Part shown: one piece after another, positions 8,908 to 17,964 of the stretch
Layout: each line of letters opens with the position of its first letter
How positions within the stretch are numbered: the first letter of the stretch is position 1
Source of the DNA: Rhizobium sp. BT03
Lineage (GTDB): Bacteria; Pseudomonadota; Alphaproteobacteria; Rhizobiales; Rhizobiaceae
Direction of reading: 5' to 3'
Assembly: GCF_030053155.1 (NCBI RefSeq)
Contig: NZ_CP125643.1
Coordinates: 248,001 to 312,000, forward strand
Length of the DNA: 64,000 nucleotides
Notes under the pieces: generated by a model
What the model saw: only the letters and a program-made list of their open reading frames with translations
The model's database searches: none
Told to the model about the DNA's origin: nothing
Position numbers and translations under genes: made by a program

Positions 8908-10719
8908 TCATTCTGAGAGCCATTCAAACGCTTGTTGGATGTATTCAGGGAGCTCGTTCGCATGATCGGCAAAACGTGCGGCGACCTGAGCGTAGCGCGC
9001 CTTGCCAAATCTCTTGGCGGTGTTCAGCACGGCTCCCCCGAGTTCCACCCGGAGCTTGACTTCATCATCGAGCTGCAGAGATCCCGAACATAGTTTGGCA
9101 TAGCCGGAGGACAAGGCCTCATGAATTTTCGGTGCACCCAATGCCTCTGCGGCCGCGATGTGCATTGGCAAAAGGCCCTTGGTTGTAAGCTCGCGTTCGA
9201 AGGTCGTTGCTCCAAGAAAGACTTGAACAAAATCGTTCTCGAGCGCCATCAGGTCGGGGGCAGAGTCGTCCGGGTTGAAATCAAGCGCGGTAGCATCTGA
9301 TGGAATGAGATCTGCGTCCGCCACGATCGCGCATTTCTTTTCCAAGGAGCCGTGCGCGAAAAGTTTGGCATAGACGTCGAAGTGAACACCGTGGATCGGA
9401 GTCAATGAAATGCCGACACGCTCCAGCTTTACCTTGTGCACACTTTCGATGAGAGCGGGTATCAAGAATAGCTCGGCGGCCCCTTCGACCAGCATGACCT
9501 TCCTCGCGTAGAGAAGGCTGCTTTTCGTCGAGTCTAGATAGCGCTCTAGGTCGGAAATTTCGCCGGACGTCAATTTCGCATTCAAGGCGAGATTGCCAGC
9601 CGCGATGCTGGCATCGCCTCGTTTTGTGAGCGATACGATTGTCTTGAGGGGAACCTGCGACGTCACATGGGTGCTGTGGCTCGTGAGAACCGTCTGAACG
9701 CCGATCGAGTTTAGTGCAGAGATGAGAGAATATTGAAGCTGGGGATGCAGGTGAGCCTCGGGTTCCTCGATAAGGATGAGCTGTCCTGAAGAGTTTCCGC
9801 CGGCAATGCGCCGTTTGAGATATTCGATGAGGATCGAGATATAAAGGATGTTGTTCATCCCCAAGCCGTTACGGCCTGGTTCGAACTCCTGGAGAGACGT
9901 ATCCGACAGGATAAGTTTGAGATTGCGCAGGATGGCCCGAAACGTGGCCGCCGAGAGCCCTAGCTTTGCACCCATCTCGAAAGCTGGACCCGAGACGTCT
10001 TTGAAGCGCGAATCGATCGCCTGAGCTACATCGGAAATGGTTTTCGATTTCGCGATCAGATTGTTTGCTTCATCCAGGATCTGGATCAGCTCCTCCTGCT
10101 CTTCCTTTGGAATCTCGAAGGACTCGATCAGCTTGATCAATGGCGATTGACGTGGATTGCGCAAATCGCCCTCGACGTCTCGAAGGGCCGGCAGATGGAT
10201 AACAAGGAACGACTGAAGATCGGCAAATCGCACTGCTTCCCCAACGCCATCTTCGTTCCACTCGAGGTCGAGGAGATCGATCGCCGGGTTTCCTCCTCCG
10301 CGGATCTCCCAGGCGTAATCGTCCAGCGTCAAGCTACCGGATTGGATAGCACCGCTCGCGAGTTGCTCGCGAACCCCAGGCTTGGGTCGGAATCGGTAAA
10401 AGATCCTCGCGCGGTCGGTGCCCGTCTTCCACGTGCTGACTAGAGCCTCTTCATTCACAATTCCCTCGAAACCTGTCAATTCGACCCCAATTAGGACCTG
10501 TGTGGGTATCGAGATATCCACATTGGCGTTGATGTCTTCTCGGAGAAGCGAGCGCAAAGTCGACGGAAGCGAAATATCAAGGCAGATCTGAATGGCCCGC
10601 AGAATTGCGGTTTTTCCGGTATTGTTCTCACCTATGATACAGCAGAGATCGTTTTCGACATTGACGTCAAGGCGTTGAAACGTCCGAAAATTCTTAATAA
10701 CGATCCTTGCTACGCGCAC
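8908..10719 (-). CDS. gajA: GajA-like OLD-family ATPase/TOPRIM endonuclease (Gabija)
   Basis: A 603-aa protein from a GTG start. The N-terminal ABC-type ATPase domain has Walker A GENNTGKT at residues 30-37, LILIEEPEAHLHP at ~314-326 and a TSHST switch near 346-350. The C-terminal TOPRIM domain has VEGAAE at ~411-416 and VADADL at ~467-471, the metal-binding acidic positions of OLD nucleases. An adjacent UvrD-type helicase gene makes this the class 2 OLD (Gabija) arrangement, in which GajA cuts specific DNA when nucleotide pools fall. The gene is intact but its partner is disrupted, so the system is probably crippled. Confidence 0.87.
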   Translation of the reverse strand: MRVARIVIKNFRTFQRLDVNVENDLCCIIGENNTGKTAILRAIQICLDISLPSTLRSLLREDINANVDISIPTQVLIGVELTGFEGIVNEEALVSTWKTGTDRARIFYRFRPKPGVREQLASGAIQSGSLTLDDYAWEIRGGGNPAIDLLDLEWNEDGVGEAVRFADLQSFLVIHLPALRDVEGDLRNPRQSPLIKLIESFEIPKEEQEELIQILDEANNLIAKSKTISDVAQAIDSRFKDVSGPAFEMGAKLGLSAATFRAILRNLKLILSDTSLQEFEPGRNGLGMNNILYISILIEYLKRRIAGGNSSGQLILIEEPEAHLHPQLQYSLISALNSIGVQTVLTSHSTHVTSQVPLKTIVSLTKRGDASIAAGNLALNAKLTSGEISDLERYLDSTKSSLLYARKVMLVEGAAELFLIPALIESVHKVKLERVGISLTPIHGVHFDVYAKLFAHGSLEKKCAIVADADLIPSDATALDFNPDDSAPDLMALENDFVQVFLGATTFERELTTKGLLPMHIAAAEALGAPKIHEALSSGYAKLCSGSLQLDDEVKLRVELGGAVLNTAKRFGKARYAQVAARFADHANELPEYIQQAFEWLSE

Positions 10720-10880
10720 GAGAAGTCCTGTTCCGCCGACTCAGTCCAGCAATTGATTTACCCGCGAAAAGTGTACACCGAGAAGAGCTGGTGCGCGATG
10801 CCGCTTTGCTGTAAAACGAAGCTCACATAGTGGCGCTGTTCCAGCGAGCGCGTCACACAATCCCGACGCTTTAAGCTGGT

Positions 10881-11741
10881 TTACAGCCCGAACCGTTTTC
10901 GCATTTCCCCCGCCTTCGCCCACTCGTCGCCGGGCATCCGGTCGATCAGTTCCTTCATTACCCTAGAAAACGCGGCCTTAAGCGTTTCTTCGGTCAGAAC
11001 CTTGGCGAGATCTGTCGGAAGCAGCGGGCCCATGTCAGTGAAGAAGCCCGGATTGACGAGTTTCTGGAACATGCGCTGCTGCGCCTCGGCTCTGGAAATC
11101 GCTACCTCTCCTTTCTCAAGGTAGAGCAGAAAACACTCGACGATCCTGGCCGAGTTCAGCCCCTCGAACACTCTGAGCGCGTAGTCAAGGTCGAACAGAT
11201 CGCGGCCCTTGTTGCGTTGAAGCAAGGCACGCAGCTTGGTCGCCAGCATTTCTTCCCGAGAGAAGGTCGGGATTGCAGCCGTTCCGGTGAACCACGGATT
11301 TTTGACGCCAAACGGAATCTCGATGGGTGGATCGTAAGCTTCACGCTCGCGTGTGTTGATTTCGATCTTGAGTTTTATCGGACCGGGAGAAGCCTTGTCT
11401 TCTGCTTCGACAGCGTATTTAAGTTTGGGCGCAACCGGGCTTTGATCGAAACGCGGCTTGCCTAGCCACGAATCGAGAACGTCCTGCAGATGCTCCAGTA
11501 ACGGTCGGATAGGGCCGGCAGTCGTCCTCACAAGGTCGATGTCTTCCGAATAGCGCAGCGGCTTGGGGAAGTGCAGCTTGTTGAGCGCAGTGCCGCCGCG
11601 GAAGCGCAGTTCGTCACGCAGGAACGGATCGGAGAAGATGGCGACAATCGCGCGGCTGATTATGAGATCCTGCTCGACTTGCCGTTGACTTGCCCACGGC
11701 ACCACACCATTCCAGGCGGTGATGTAGTCCTGCGGTATCAT
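10881..11741 (-). CDS. abiEii: AbiEii-type nucleotidyltransferase toxin
   Basis: A 286-aa protein of the AbiEii/AbiGii family. FRGGTALNKLHF then RYSEDIDLV (residues ~47-71) is the nucleotidyltransferase core, with the DxD pair at 67-69. Family members modify tRNA acceptor ends and stop growth of the infected cell. The start codon overlaps the AbiEi stop as ATGA, so toxin translation is coupled to antitoxin translation. Length and motif are complete. It is the downstream gene of an intact AbiE pair in the defence island. Confidence 0.88.
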   Translation of the reverse strand: MIPQDYITAWNGVVPWASQRQVEQDLIISRAIVAIFSDPFLRDELRFRGGTALNKLHFPKPLRYSEDIDLVRTTAGPIRPLLEHLQDVLDSWLGKPRFDQSPVAPKLKYAVEAEDKASPGPIKLKIEINTREREAYDPPIEIPFGVKNPWFTGTAAIPTFSREEMLATKLRALLQRNKGRDLFDLDYALRVFEGLNSARIVECFLLYLEKGEVAISRAEAQQRMFQKLVNPGFFTDMGPLLPTDLAKVLTEETLKAAFSRVMKELIDRMPGDEWAKAGEMRKRFGL

Positions 11742-12565
11742 TCGTCGATCTCCGGCGGTCGGCGAACGATCACACGCCAGTGCTCATCGCGTTCGGATGG
11801 CGGCGGCGACAGATCTGGATCTCCGGCCTGCTTGGGGTCGAGTTCGACCCATGGCAACGGCCCACGCGGAGATAGCGCTGCAAACATCGCTTCCGCTATC
11901 TGCGAGTGCCCCAGCCTCCCAAGTAGATGCCCGAGGCGTTGTGCGACCGCTTTCTCGAGAGCACGCGACAGGGAGGCAAGCTTTTTGGGTTGCAACTGTC
12001 CGGCAAGTTCGGAAAGCACCGTAGCAATATTGTCCAGACCAGCCCCGGAATGCGGATAGCGTACCAGGTCGAACGCCGTCAGTTCCGGCGAGGATAACTT
12101 CATATATCCCGAAGGCGTCTTGCGGTCTTCGATTCCTGCCGATACCGCTCCCATATCCTTGCGGTATGAAAACACGATCCGCGTTCGCCCAGCCTCAATA
12201 TCGGGCAGGAGTTTGTTCGTGACGACCTGAAATTCCATGGAGGCCTGGTGGGAGGCGCCATAGGCGGCCGCGGCCGTCAGCAACCCCACATAGTAGGGCC
12301 GTTTTTCGTGGCGCATCAGGGCGTCGATATACCACTCCGGCGGCGGCGCTCCCATGACTGCGTGCTGAGGCGGCACAACCACATAAAAGCCGCGCCGGGG
12401 TCGGATAAGCTGGCCGCGCCGCTGCAAACGCTCGGCGGCGTCAAGGAATGCGCCCCGGCTGATGCCGATCTCCTGCTGGGCTTCATCCGCAGAAAAAACT
12501 CCCCGGCCCGCAGCAAGTAGCCCAGAAGCGTAGGAAGACAGTGTGGGTCGTTCGATTTGTATCAT
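11738..12565 (-). CDS. abiEi: AbiEi-type antitoxin and autorepressor
   Basis: A 275-aa protein with an N-terminal winged-helix region (about residues 10-65, including FSADEAQQEIGISRGAFLDAA and LIRPRRGFYVV) and the AbiEi C-terminal domain with PYYVGLLTAAA and SSPELTAFDLV. AbiEi proteins neutralise the toxin and repress the operon by binding repeats in the promoter. Such repeats lie just upstream at 12576-12660. The stop overlaps the toxin start by four bases. Confidence 0.86.
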   Translation of the reverse strand: MIQIERPTLSSYASGLLAAGRGVFSADEAQQEIGISRGAFLDAAERLQRRGQLIRPRRGFYVVVPPQHAVMGAPPPEWYIDALMRHEKRPYYVGLLTAAAAYGASHQASMEFQVVTNKLLPDIEAGRTRIVFSYRKDMGAVSAGIEDRKTPSGYMKLSSPELTAFDLVRYPHSGAGLDNIATVLSELAGQLQPKKLASLSRALEKAVAQRLGHLLGRLGHSQIAEAMFAALSPRGPLPWVELDPKQAGDPDLSPPPSERDEHWRVIVRRPPEIDE

Positions 12566-12570
12566 ATCTC

Positions 12571-12599
12571 ATTATCCGCTTTTAGCGCGGAAAACTCAA
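12571..12599 (-). promoter_or_regulatory. Predicted abiE promoter
   Basis: Read on the minus strand, TTGAGT (12594-12599) and GATAAT (12571-12576) are separated by exactly 17 bases, a good sigma70-type match a few bases before the abiEi start. The spacer holds the CCGC...GCGG palindrome described in the next entry, so a repressor there would block RNA polymerase. Confidence 0.6.
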
Positions 12600-12660
12600 T
12601 ATGATGCCGCAACTGAATCATTCTCGGAAATCCGCCCTTATTGCGGAAAATGCAATATGA
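12576..12660. repeat. Two direct repeats with internal palindrome (likely AbiEi operators)
   Basis: Copies at 12576-12604 and 12632-12660 share the frame CCGC-N7-GCGGAAAA followed by CAATATGA. Each contains the inverted repeat CCGC/GCGG. The copies are 56 bp apart and the proximal one overlaps the predicted promoter. AbiE systems are known to be autorepressed at such repeats. Confidence 0.6.
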
Positions 12661-13225
12661 CTCACTAGCGTAGTTGCCACCAATGCCAGCCGCGGGGTAG
12701 ATGACCGCCGCCATTTTCTCGAATTTTCTCACCATTCAGATGCTCAGTTAGGCCAGAAGTAGCCATTCTAATAGGCCTGCCAACCGTGGCGATTAATCAG
12801 TCTTGAACAAGCAAACCAATCAGTCCGTGCTTGGCTCTCGATCGGCAATCCTGAAACGCGAGTTATTGTCCCGCTTATAAAAATTAGCACAAATAAATGC
12901 TGCTGGAACGACAGGGTCGGCGGTCCGAATCCGTTCAAGGCGGCCGTCTTGGAACTGCTGAGCCGTCGATTAGACTCCCGTCCAGGCGTGAGAGCTCACC
13001 GCTGCGATAGATCTGCCATCGTCGCGTCCATTAAATTCCGGAGCAAGGTGCTTCGGACCTACAACGTAGAGCACTGCGGTCTAGCCTCCCAACCAATAAG
13101 CTTCTTAGGCAAGGAGGTGGCGTCGCGCAATTGTGCGGCGCGTTCGGTTGCGCACTCAAATCGGAGGCCAGGGAACTCGCGTCCCCTGCGCTGGTTTGTC
13201 GGGACGAAACGAATGGAGGTCCTTA
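12661..13225. other. Non-coding stretch after the defence island
   Basis: About 560 bases without a believable gene. Short overlapping frames read through it but lack family-like sequence. A GGTCCGAATCC-like segment near 12928 resembles a tRNA T-arm, yet no acceptor, D or anticodon arms can be built around it. Confidence 0.45.
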
Positions 13226-13486
13226 ATGGACAAGGTCATCGACGTCGATTTCCACGTCACCTGGCAATCGCCCGTCTTCGTCCGGATCGGCGACGGCATG
13301 CGGGAACGTATTGACGGGCCGGACGCGGCATTGGCGGCGCTTCTCCATCGCTGGCCCTCGACCAGTCAAGCGGGATACGCCGTCGCCAAGCGCCGCTGCG
13401 TCGACGCGATCGCGAAGCGCGGCAGCCCGGAGCTTGCCCGCGAGGCTTTCGTGGAAGCGGCAGTCTCGGCTAGGGTGCTGGGATGA
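13226..13486 (+). CDS. DUF982 protein
   Basis: An 86-aa protein of the rhizobial DUF982 family. The pattern GDGMRERIDGPDAALAAL followed by HRWPSTSQAGYAVAKRRCVDA is diagnostic. The ATG at 13226 follows GGAGG by six bases; the longer frame from 13133 has no such site and non-family sequence. Function of the family is unknown, and many paralogues occur per rhizobial genome. Its stop overlaps the next start (ATGATAG), so it is cotranscribed with the DUF2243 gene. Confidence 0.85.
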   Translation: MDKVIDVDFHVTWQSPVFVRIGDGMRERIDGPDAALAALLHRWPSTSQAGYAVAKRRCVDAIAKRGSPELAREAFVEAAVSARVLG

Positions 13487-13965
13487 TAGGATTGGAGCGG
13501 CGGCCCGCACGAAGCTTACCACTGTCCGCCGGCCTGCTCTTGGGCCTCGGACTCGGAGGCTTCTTCGACGGCATTGTTCTTCACCAGCTTTTGCAGTGGC
13601 ATCATATGCTCAGTTCCTGGTACCCGATCACATCGATCGAGAACCTTGAACTGAACACCTTCTGGGACGGCGTCTTCCATTCTGGTACCTACGTCTTCGT
13701 GCTCGCCGGTCTCTTCATCCTTTGGCGGTCCGGTCGCCTCGGCCATTTCCGCTGGTCGACGGCCGACCTCGTCGCGACAATGCTCATCGGCTTCGGAGCA
13801 TTCAACCTGATCGAAGGCATTGTCGATCATCAGGTTCTCGGCCTCCACCACGTCAACGAAACCGCTCCTCGCGGAGAGTTGCTCTTCTGGGACATCGGCT
13901 TCCTTGCCTGGGGTGGGGCGATGGTCGCCATCGGCGTAATGATCATGAGGCGACGACATGTCTGA
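13483..13965 (+). CDS. DUF2243 membrane protein
   Basis: A 160-aa protein with four predicted membrane segments (about residues 14-33, 69-84, 98-117 and 137-155). Conserved features include GFFDGIVLHQLLQWHHM, HSGTYVF and EGIVDHQVLGLHHV, with several His residues inside or next to helices that could bind metal or haem. The family is uncharacterised. It overlaps the DUF982 gene upstream and a 53-codon frame downstream by a few bases, so three genes form a tight set. Confidence 0.85.
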   Translation: MIGLERRPARSLPLSAGLLLGLGLGGFFDGIVLHQLLQWHHMLSSWYPITSIENLELNTFWDGVFHSGTYVFVLAGLFILWRSGRLGHFRWSTADLVATMLIGFGAFNLIEGIVDHQVLGLHHVNETAPRGELLFWDIGFLAWGGAMVAIGVMIMRRRHV

Positions 13966-14119
13966 GGTGCTTCGTGAACTCCGCACGGCAATAATCTGGG
14001 CCGCGTTCGGTCTTGGTCTTGTCTTCGCGACCCGACCGGTGTGGTCGTTTCTTCTCTTCGGCCCAAACCTCACGCTTGAGCACCTACTCTCATTGCGGTG
14101 CTTTGGCCTGCCGACATGA
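13958..14119 (+). CDS. Short membrane peptide overlapping DUF2243 end
   Basis: A 53-aa frame starting ATGTCTGAG inside the last codons of the DUF2243 gene. It encodes one hydrophobic segment (AIIWAAFGLGLVFA ... VWSFLLF) and ends RCFGLPT. The overlap and the hydrophobic character fit a real small partner. It could also be the front of a longer membrane protein truncated here. No family was recognised. Confidence 0.4.
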   Translation: MSEVLRELRTAIIWAAFGLGLVFATRPVWSFLLFGPNLTLEHLLSLRCFGLPT

Positions 14120-14169
14120 GGCGCCGGTCGAGCGCGCGACCTATCCCTAGCGATCTACGGAGCTCATCC

Positions 14170-15582
14170 ATGACTGCGTATCCTGACCGAAATGGCCTTG
14201 ATGCCGTACACCGTGCCTCCCGCCATGTCGTCATCGTCATCGTCGGCGGCGGTTTCGGCGGCCTGGCCTGTGCCATGGAACTGGGCAACGCCCCAGATAA
14301 TGATGTCACGGTCGTTGACCGCCGCAATCACAACCTCTTCCAGCCGCTGCTGTATCAGGTGGCGACCGCCGCCCTGTCGCCGGCGGACATTGCCGAACCG
14401 ATTCGCAAAACGCTTGCCAGGTTCAAGAACATCAACATGATCATGGCAGAGGTCGTCGGAATTGACCCGCGGTTGCACAAGGTGTCACTTTCTGATGGCG
14501 ACCCGCTTTCCTACGACAAGCTCGTCATCGCCACCGGCTCCGATTACAACTATTTCGGCCATGATGAATGGCGGCAGTTCGCGCCCGGGCTAAAAAGCAT
14601 TCATGAGGCGCGGCATATCCGTCATCGGCTGCTTCTGGCCTTCGAAAAAGCAGAGCGAGCGAAGAGCGAGCCAGAGAAACAGGCATTGCTCACCAGCATT
14701 GTCATCGGCGGTGGACCAACGGGCGTCGAAATGGCCGGCGCCATCTCCGAACTCGGTCGCTTCATGATCAGCCGCGACTTTCGGAACCTCCAGCCCTACA
14801 ATCTGAAAGTGATACTCGTGGAGGCGGGACCACGGATACTCGCCGCCTTTCCCGAACATCTTTCTGCATACGCCAAGTCCTATCTCGAGAATATCGGCGT
14901 CGAGGTCCGCACGGGCAGGCGGGTGATGGATATTCGCGAGGATGGGGCCGAGATCGAAGGTGAGTTCGTCCCCGCCGGATCGATCATATGGGGCGCGGGC
15001 GTCAAGGCGTCCCCCGCCCATTCATGGCTCGGGATACCCGGACTGGCGGGTGGCCGGATCCCTGTCGATGATCATCTTCGTGTCCTGGGGTTCGACGACA
15101 TCTACGCCATTGGAGACACATCTGCGCTCACCGGGGCGGACGGGAAGCTCCTGCCAGGTCTAGCGCAGGTCGCCAAGCAGCAAGGCACATATCTCGGAAA
15201 AAGCCTGCGAATGGGCAAAGCCGTTTCAGGTTTCAAATTCAAGAATCGCGGTAATACGGCGGTGATCGGTCGGAATGCCGCCGTCTTCGACTTTGGAAAA
15301 TGGACGTTGAAAGGCAGGGCGGCCTGGCTGCTTTGGGCGCTTGTCCATGTCTACCTCCTGATCAACTTCGAGAAGCGCCTTCTTGTCGCCATCCAGTGGG
15401 TAGGGCGGTACCTCACGCGGCAACGCGGCGCGCGGATCATCGATGAGACGGCTGAGGGAGCCGATGACGGTCCCGGCGCGGAGCCTCATCACATCGACGA
15501 TAACCACGACGATTGTCACATCGCTGATGTTGATCGGAGTTTACGGCCATCGAACAGAACGCACAGTCGTCGAGGCTATTAG
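14170..15582 (+). CDS. ndh: Type II NADH dehydrogenase (NDH-2)
   Basis: Read from the ATG at 14170 (GGAG seven bases before), the protein has 470 aa. FAD-binding GGGFGGLACAME is near residue 19, and the second, NAD-binding Rossmann motif VIGGGPTGVEMAG is near residue 178. QPLLYQVATAALSP and YAIGDTSA are typical of NDH-2. Hydrophobic segments near residues 380-410 (WLLWALVHVYLLINFE) would attach it to the membrane. It passes electrons from NADH to quinone without pumping protons. The tail after about residue 430 is polar and rich in Asp/His, unlike standard NDH-2. It follows the DUF982/DUF2243 set closely. Confidence 0.92.
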   Translation: MTAYPDRNGLDAVHRASRHVVIVIVGGGFGGLACAMELGNAPDNDVTVVDRRNHNLFQPLLYQVATAALSPADIAEPIRKTLARFKNINMIMAEVVGIDPRLHKVSLSDGDPLSYDKLVIATGSDYNYFGHDEWRQFAPGLKSIHEARHIRHRLLLAFEKAERAKSEPEKQALLTSIVIGGGPTGVEMAGAISELGRFMISRDFRNLQPYNLKVILVEAGPRILAAFPEHLSAYAKSYLENIGVEVRTGRRVMDIREDGAEIEGEFVPAGSIIWGAGVKASPAHSWLGIPGLAGGRIPVDDHLRVLGFDDIYAIGDTSALTGADGKLLPGLAQVAKQQGTYLGKSLRMGKAVSGFKFKNRGNTAVIGRNAAVFDFGKWTLKGRAAWLLWALVHVYLLINFEKRLLVAIQWVGRYLTRQRGARIIDETAEGADDGPGAEPHHIDDNHDDCHIADVDRSLRPSNRTHSRRGY

Positions 15583-15870
15583 CCTCAGAGGTGCCTTGTA
15601 GACTTTACGCTCAATCGTTTCTCACGCCGACAACCTAAGTCCAATTGTCTGCATCACACAGCCTAGAACGTTCACCCATAGCAAGAGTCGAACCAGCCCT
15701 ATCGTCATAACAACCCATCAATAAATGACTATACAGATATCGTGCCGGTTGTATCCACAGACGGACTGCTGCCAATCGAACCTACCCAGCCACGGCTGAG
15801 CCACTGAAGTTCCACAAATACCTCTTACGCCACCGACAGATCAAGCCGCCTGAGTGGCCCTCTCGGATGC

Positions 15871-16344
15871 TTACTTCTGTTCTTCCATCTCTTCATCGAC
15901 AATCGAGCTGACGAGGGCAACGACCCGGCTGCGCACACGCGGGGAAAGGAGCAAAACGTCGTCTATCAGACGCCGTCCCTCCGCCGTGGAAATGTAGGCA
16001 ATCTTCTCATCGATCTCTGTTATGATTTGCTGGCCCTGAGTGGTTTCGGGATCTGGAAGGCCTTCGAAAAACCTCGAAACAGGGATCTTGAGGCAATTGG
16101 CAAGCTCGTAGAGCATCGAAGCGCTGACGCGGTTCTTGCCGCTTTCATATTTTTGTACCTGCTGCAAACTGACCCCGATGCCGGCGCCGAGATCCCCTAG
16201 GGATACATTCGACTGCATTCGGCGGATACGGATTTGCTGTCCGACATGCCGATCAACTGGATGCACCAACTCGCGCGCTAAATTCGACTGTTCGGCTTGC
16301 GCAGGCCTCGAAGTCCGGACCTGTGCTGCTGCATAGCGCTTCAT
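15871..16344 (-). CDS. XRE-family transcriptional regulator
   Basis: With the ATG at 16344 the protein has 157 aa; the frame stays open upstream to 16611 but that part looks non-coding. Residues ~33-90 form a Cro/CI-type HTH: VGQQIRIRRMQ, SLGDLGAGIGVSLQQVQKYE, SGKNRVSASMLYELA and FFEGLP, the usual layout of rhizobial regulators of this class. The C-terminal half is not a known ligand-binding domain. No adjacent target gene is obvious. Confidence 0.85.
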   Translation of the reverse strand: MKRYAAAQVRTSRPAQAEQSNLARELVHPVDRHVGQQIRIRRMQSNVSLGDLGAGIGVSLQQVQKYESGKNRVSASMLYELANCLKIPVSRFFEGLPDPETTQGQQIITEIDEKIAYISTAEGRRLIDDVLLLSPRVRSRVVALVSSIVDEEMEEQK

Positions 16345-16660
16345 GGTGGACACCCCGATGGAGAGTTTCACGCGGTGCGCCCCCGCTGAAAACTCGCTAA
16401 ACCCACTGATCGGGGAGTTGGAAACCGTACAAGACGGTCCTGTGGCCTTTAGTTCCGAGGAACCTGGACATACGCCACAGGCTCCTCGACCGAAGGTCAA
16501 GGAGTGTGGTGTCGAATCGGCCGACACCAACCGCTTGTAGGGGTTTCCACACCCCAAGGCAGCGCGTACTGCCTCGCTGCGAAACCTAGTTGAAATCCGC
16601 CCGCCGCGCAACCGAATGCTTCACAAGATTCAATGGCTTCGCTCTTCCAACGCTGCACGA

Positions 16661-16704
16661 AGAGCCTCGGCGCTTTTGAATACGCCAAGTGGCGCTGTGT
16701 GAGC
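16661..16704 (-). repeat. 44-bp IS3 transposase end fragment, first copy
   Basis: These 44 bases match 48282-48325 at 42 positions. On the minus strand they read AHTAPLGVFKSAEAL, the usual C-terminal end of IS3-group OrfB transposases in rhizobia. It is therefore a trace of an old IS3 element. The surrounding sequence does not extend the match. Confidence 0.6.
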
Positions 16705-17964
16705 CGCGGCCGAACGAATGGCGTCAGCCGCAGGCTAACGATCTGTTCTGGGTCCGTACGCAATGGCCGGAAGGGTCGTCGGAACCTTTTTGCTGCGGGG
16801 TGATCTGGTTGAAGTCGGCGTATTTCACCTTAGGCGCCACCTCCGCTTGTTAGGATGGATGGCGAAGTTTCCCATCAGCTGTCCAGGAAACTCGCTCTCG
16901 GCGACCAGGGTCGGCTCGACCCAGACAATAGCCGCACTTCAGGAATAGGGCAGGGGCGGCTGCTTTCGCTTCCAGCGCAGCTTGTCCAGCATCTTCCGCA
17001 ATCGGATGGCCTCGGCTTCCTTGAAGCCCGTTGATGCAGACCGACCGAACCTCGACGCTGTGTGCTCTCGCATCACACAATCTGTGCCGGCGCATAAAAA
17101 CCCATCGGCTGTGGAATTGATGAGCGCGGCGCAGAAGGCGTCAGGGTAATGGCCTCGCCGCTCTGGGCGGCTGCTCGGCGGGACGATATCCGACAAGCGA
17201 ACGCCGCCGACGCCATCGCCGGTCATATCGCCGGGCTTCTTGTCTCCGGCGAAGGTGTAAAGCGGCTTACTTTCCCATTTCTCAATGGCTTCGTCGGAAA
17301 TCCGCGGGTTATGGGCATCGATGATTGGAGCTGGCGGCATTCCTCGCGGTACGGGACGATCATGGTCGATCTCCGCCCCACTTCTGCCCAAGGGGTCGCA
17401 ACGATCTTGGCTTCCATATTTGAAGATACAACACTGTGCCGGCCCAGCGACATTTCCTTATCAGCTTCGTCACCACGCCGATTGTGGTGCCGAGGAAGAT
17501 CGCATAATGGATCGAAGGGAACTGGCCCGGCAGGCGAGCAAAGAAAGACAAGGTTGACAGGCGCATTGCTTCTTCGATTGAGGGTTCGGCAGTTCATGCG
17601 TGACGACGGTGGTGCCGATCGATCGGGCCTTCGCCCGTGCGCGCTGGCAACGCCGGCGCTCTGGATGCGCTACATAGACCGCGTCGGGGTTGGCGGAAAA
17701 TCTTTTAAGACTCCGGCGATGCACAACAAGGAAGCTCGCCGATAAGTTGCCCACGTGCAACTTTTGAATCAGTACGGTTTGACTTCGTTCAGGGCCAATG
17801 TAGCCTCACCCGTCTCATCCCCCATTCGACTGGCCACGAATTCTGCTCCTGGAAAGGTGAGGTGGACATTTGAGCGTGGCTATAGACGGGCAGTCCGGTA
17901 ATCGTTATTTCGGATATACCACCCCATCACCAAATCATCCCGTGAATCTTCAAGGCCTTTTATA
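16705..17964. other. Degenerate stretch, possible decayed gene on minus strand
   Basis: No intact gene is convincing. The minus-strand frame 16939-17391 (150 aa) has some protein-like composition (SDEAIEKWESKPLYTFAGD, and a basic end LRKMLDKLRWKRKQ). Neighbouring minus-strand frames up to 17760 may continue it with frameshifts, but no family was recognised. The stretch lies next to an IS3 trace, which fits decay after insertion. Confidence 0.35.

Larger units (their letters stand above)
5761..8911 (-). pseudogene. gajB: GajB-like UvrD/Rep-family helicase, interrupted by IS256 element
   Basis: Two coding pieces flank the insertion. The first 24 codons run from the ATG at 8911 (MISLTEEQQSAV ... 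LLLAACP); the rest runs from 7473 to 5761 (GSGKTRVILAK ...). Removing the element and one copy of the 8-bp duplication restores one frame of 594 codons with the Walker A motif ACPGSGKT, LLVDEFQDTTD (motif II) and RRLFYVGITRAKK (motif VI). The start codon overlaps the gajA stop as ATGA. In Gabija, GajB is the helicase-like partner of the GajA nuclease. The insertion cuts Walker A itself, so no active protein is expected unless the element leaves precisely. Confidence 0.9.

Noticed and set aside
12900..12960. Possible tRNA fragment
   Set aside because: Only a T-arm-like segment is visible; no acceptor stem, D arm or anticodon arm can be paired.
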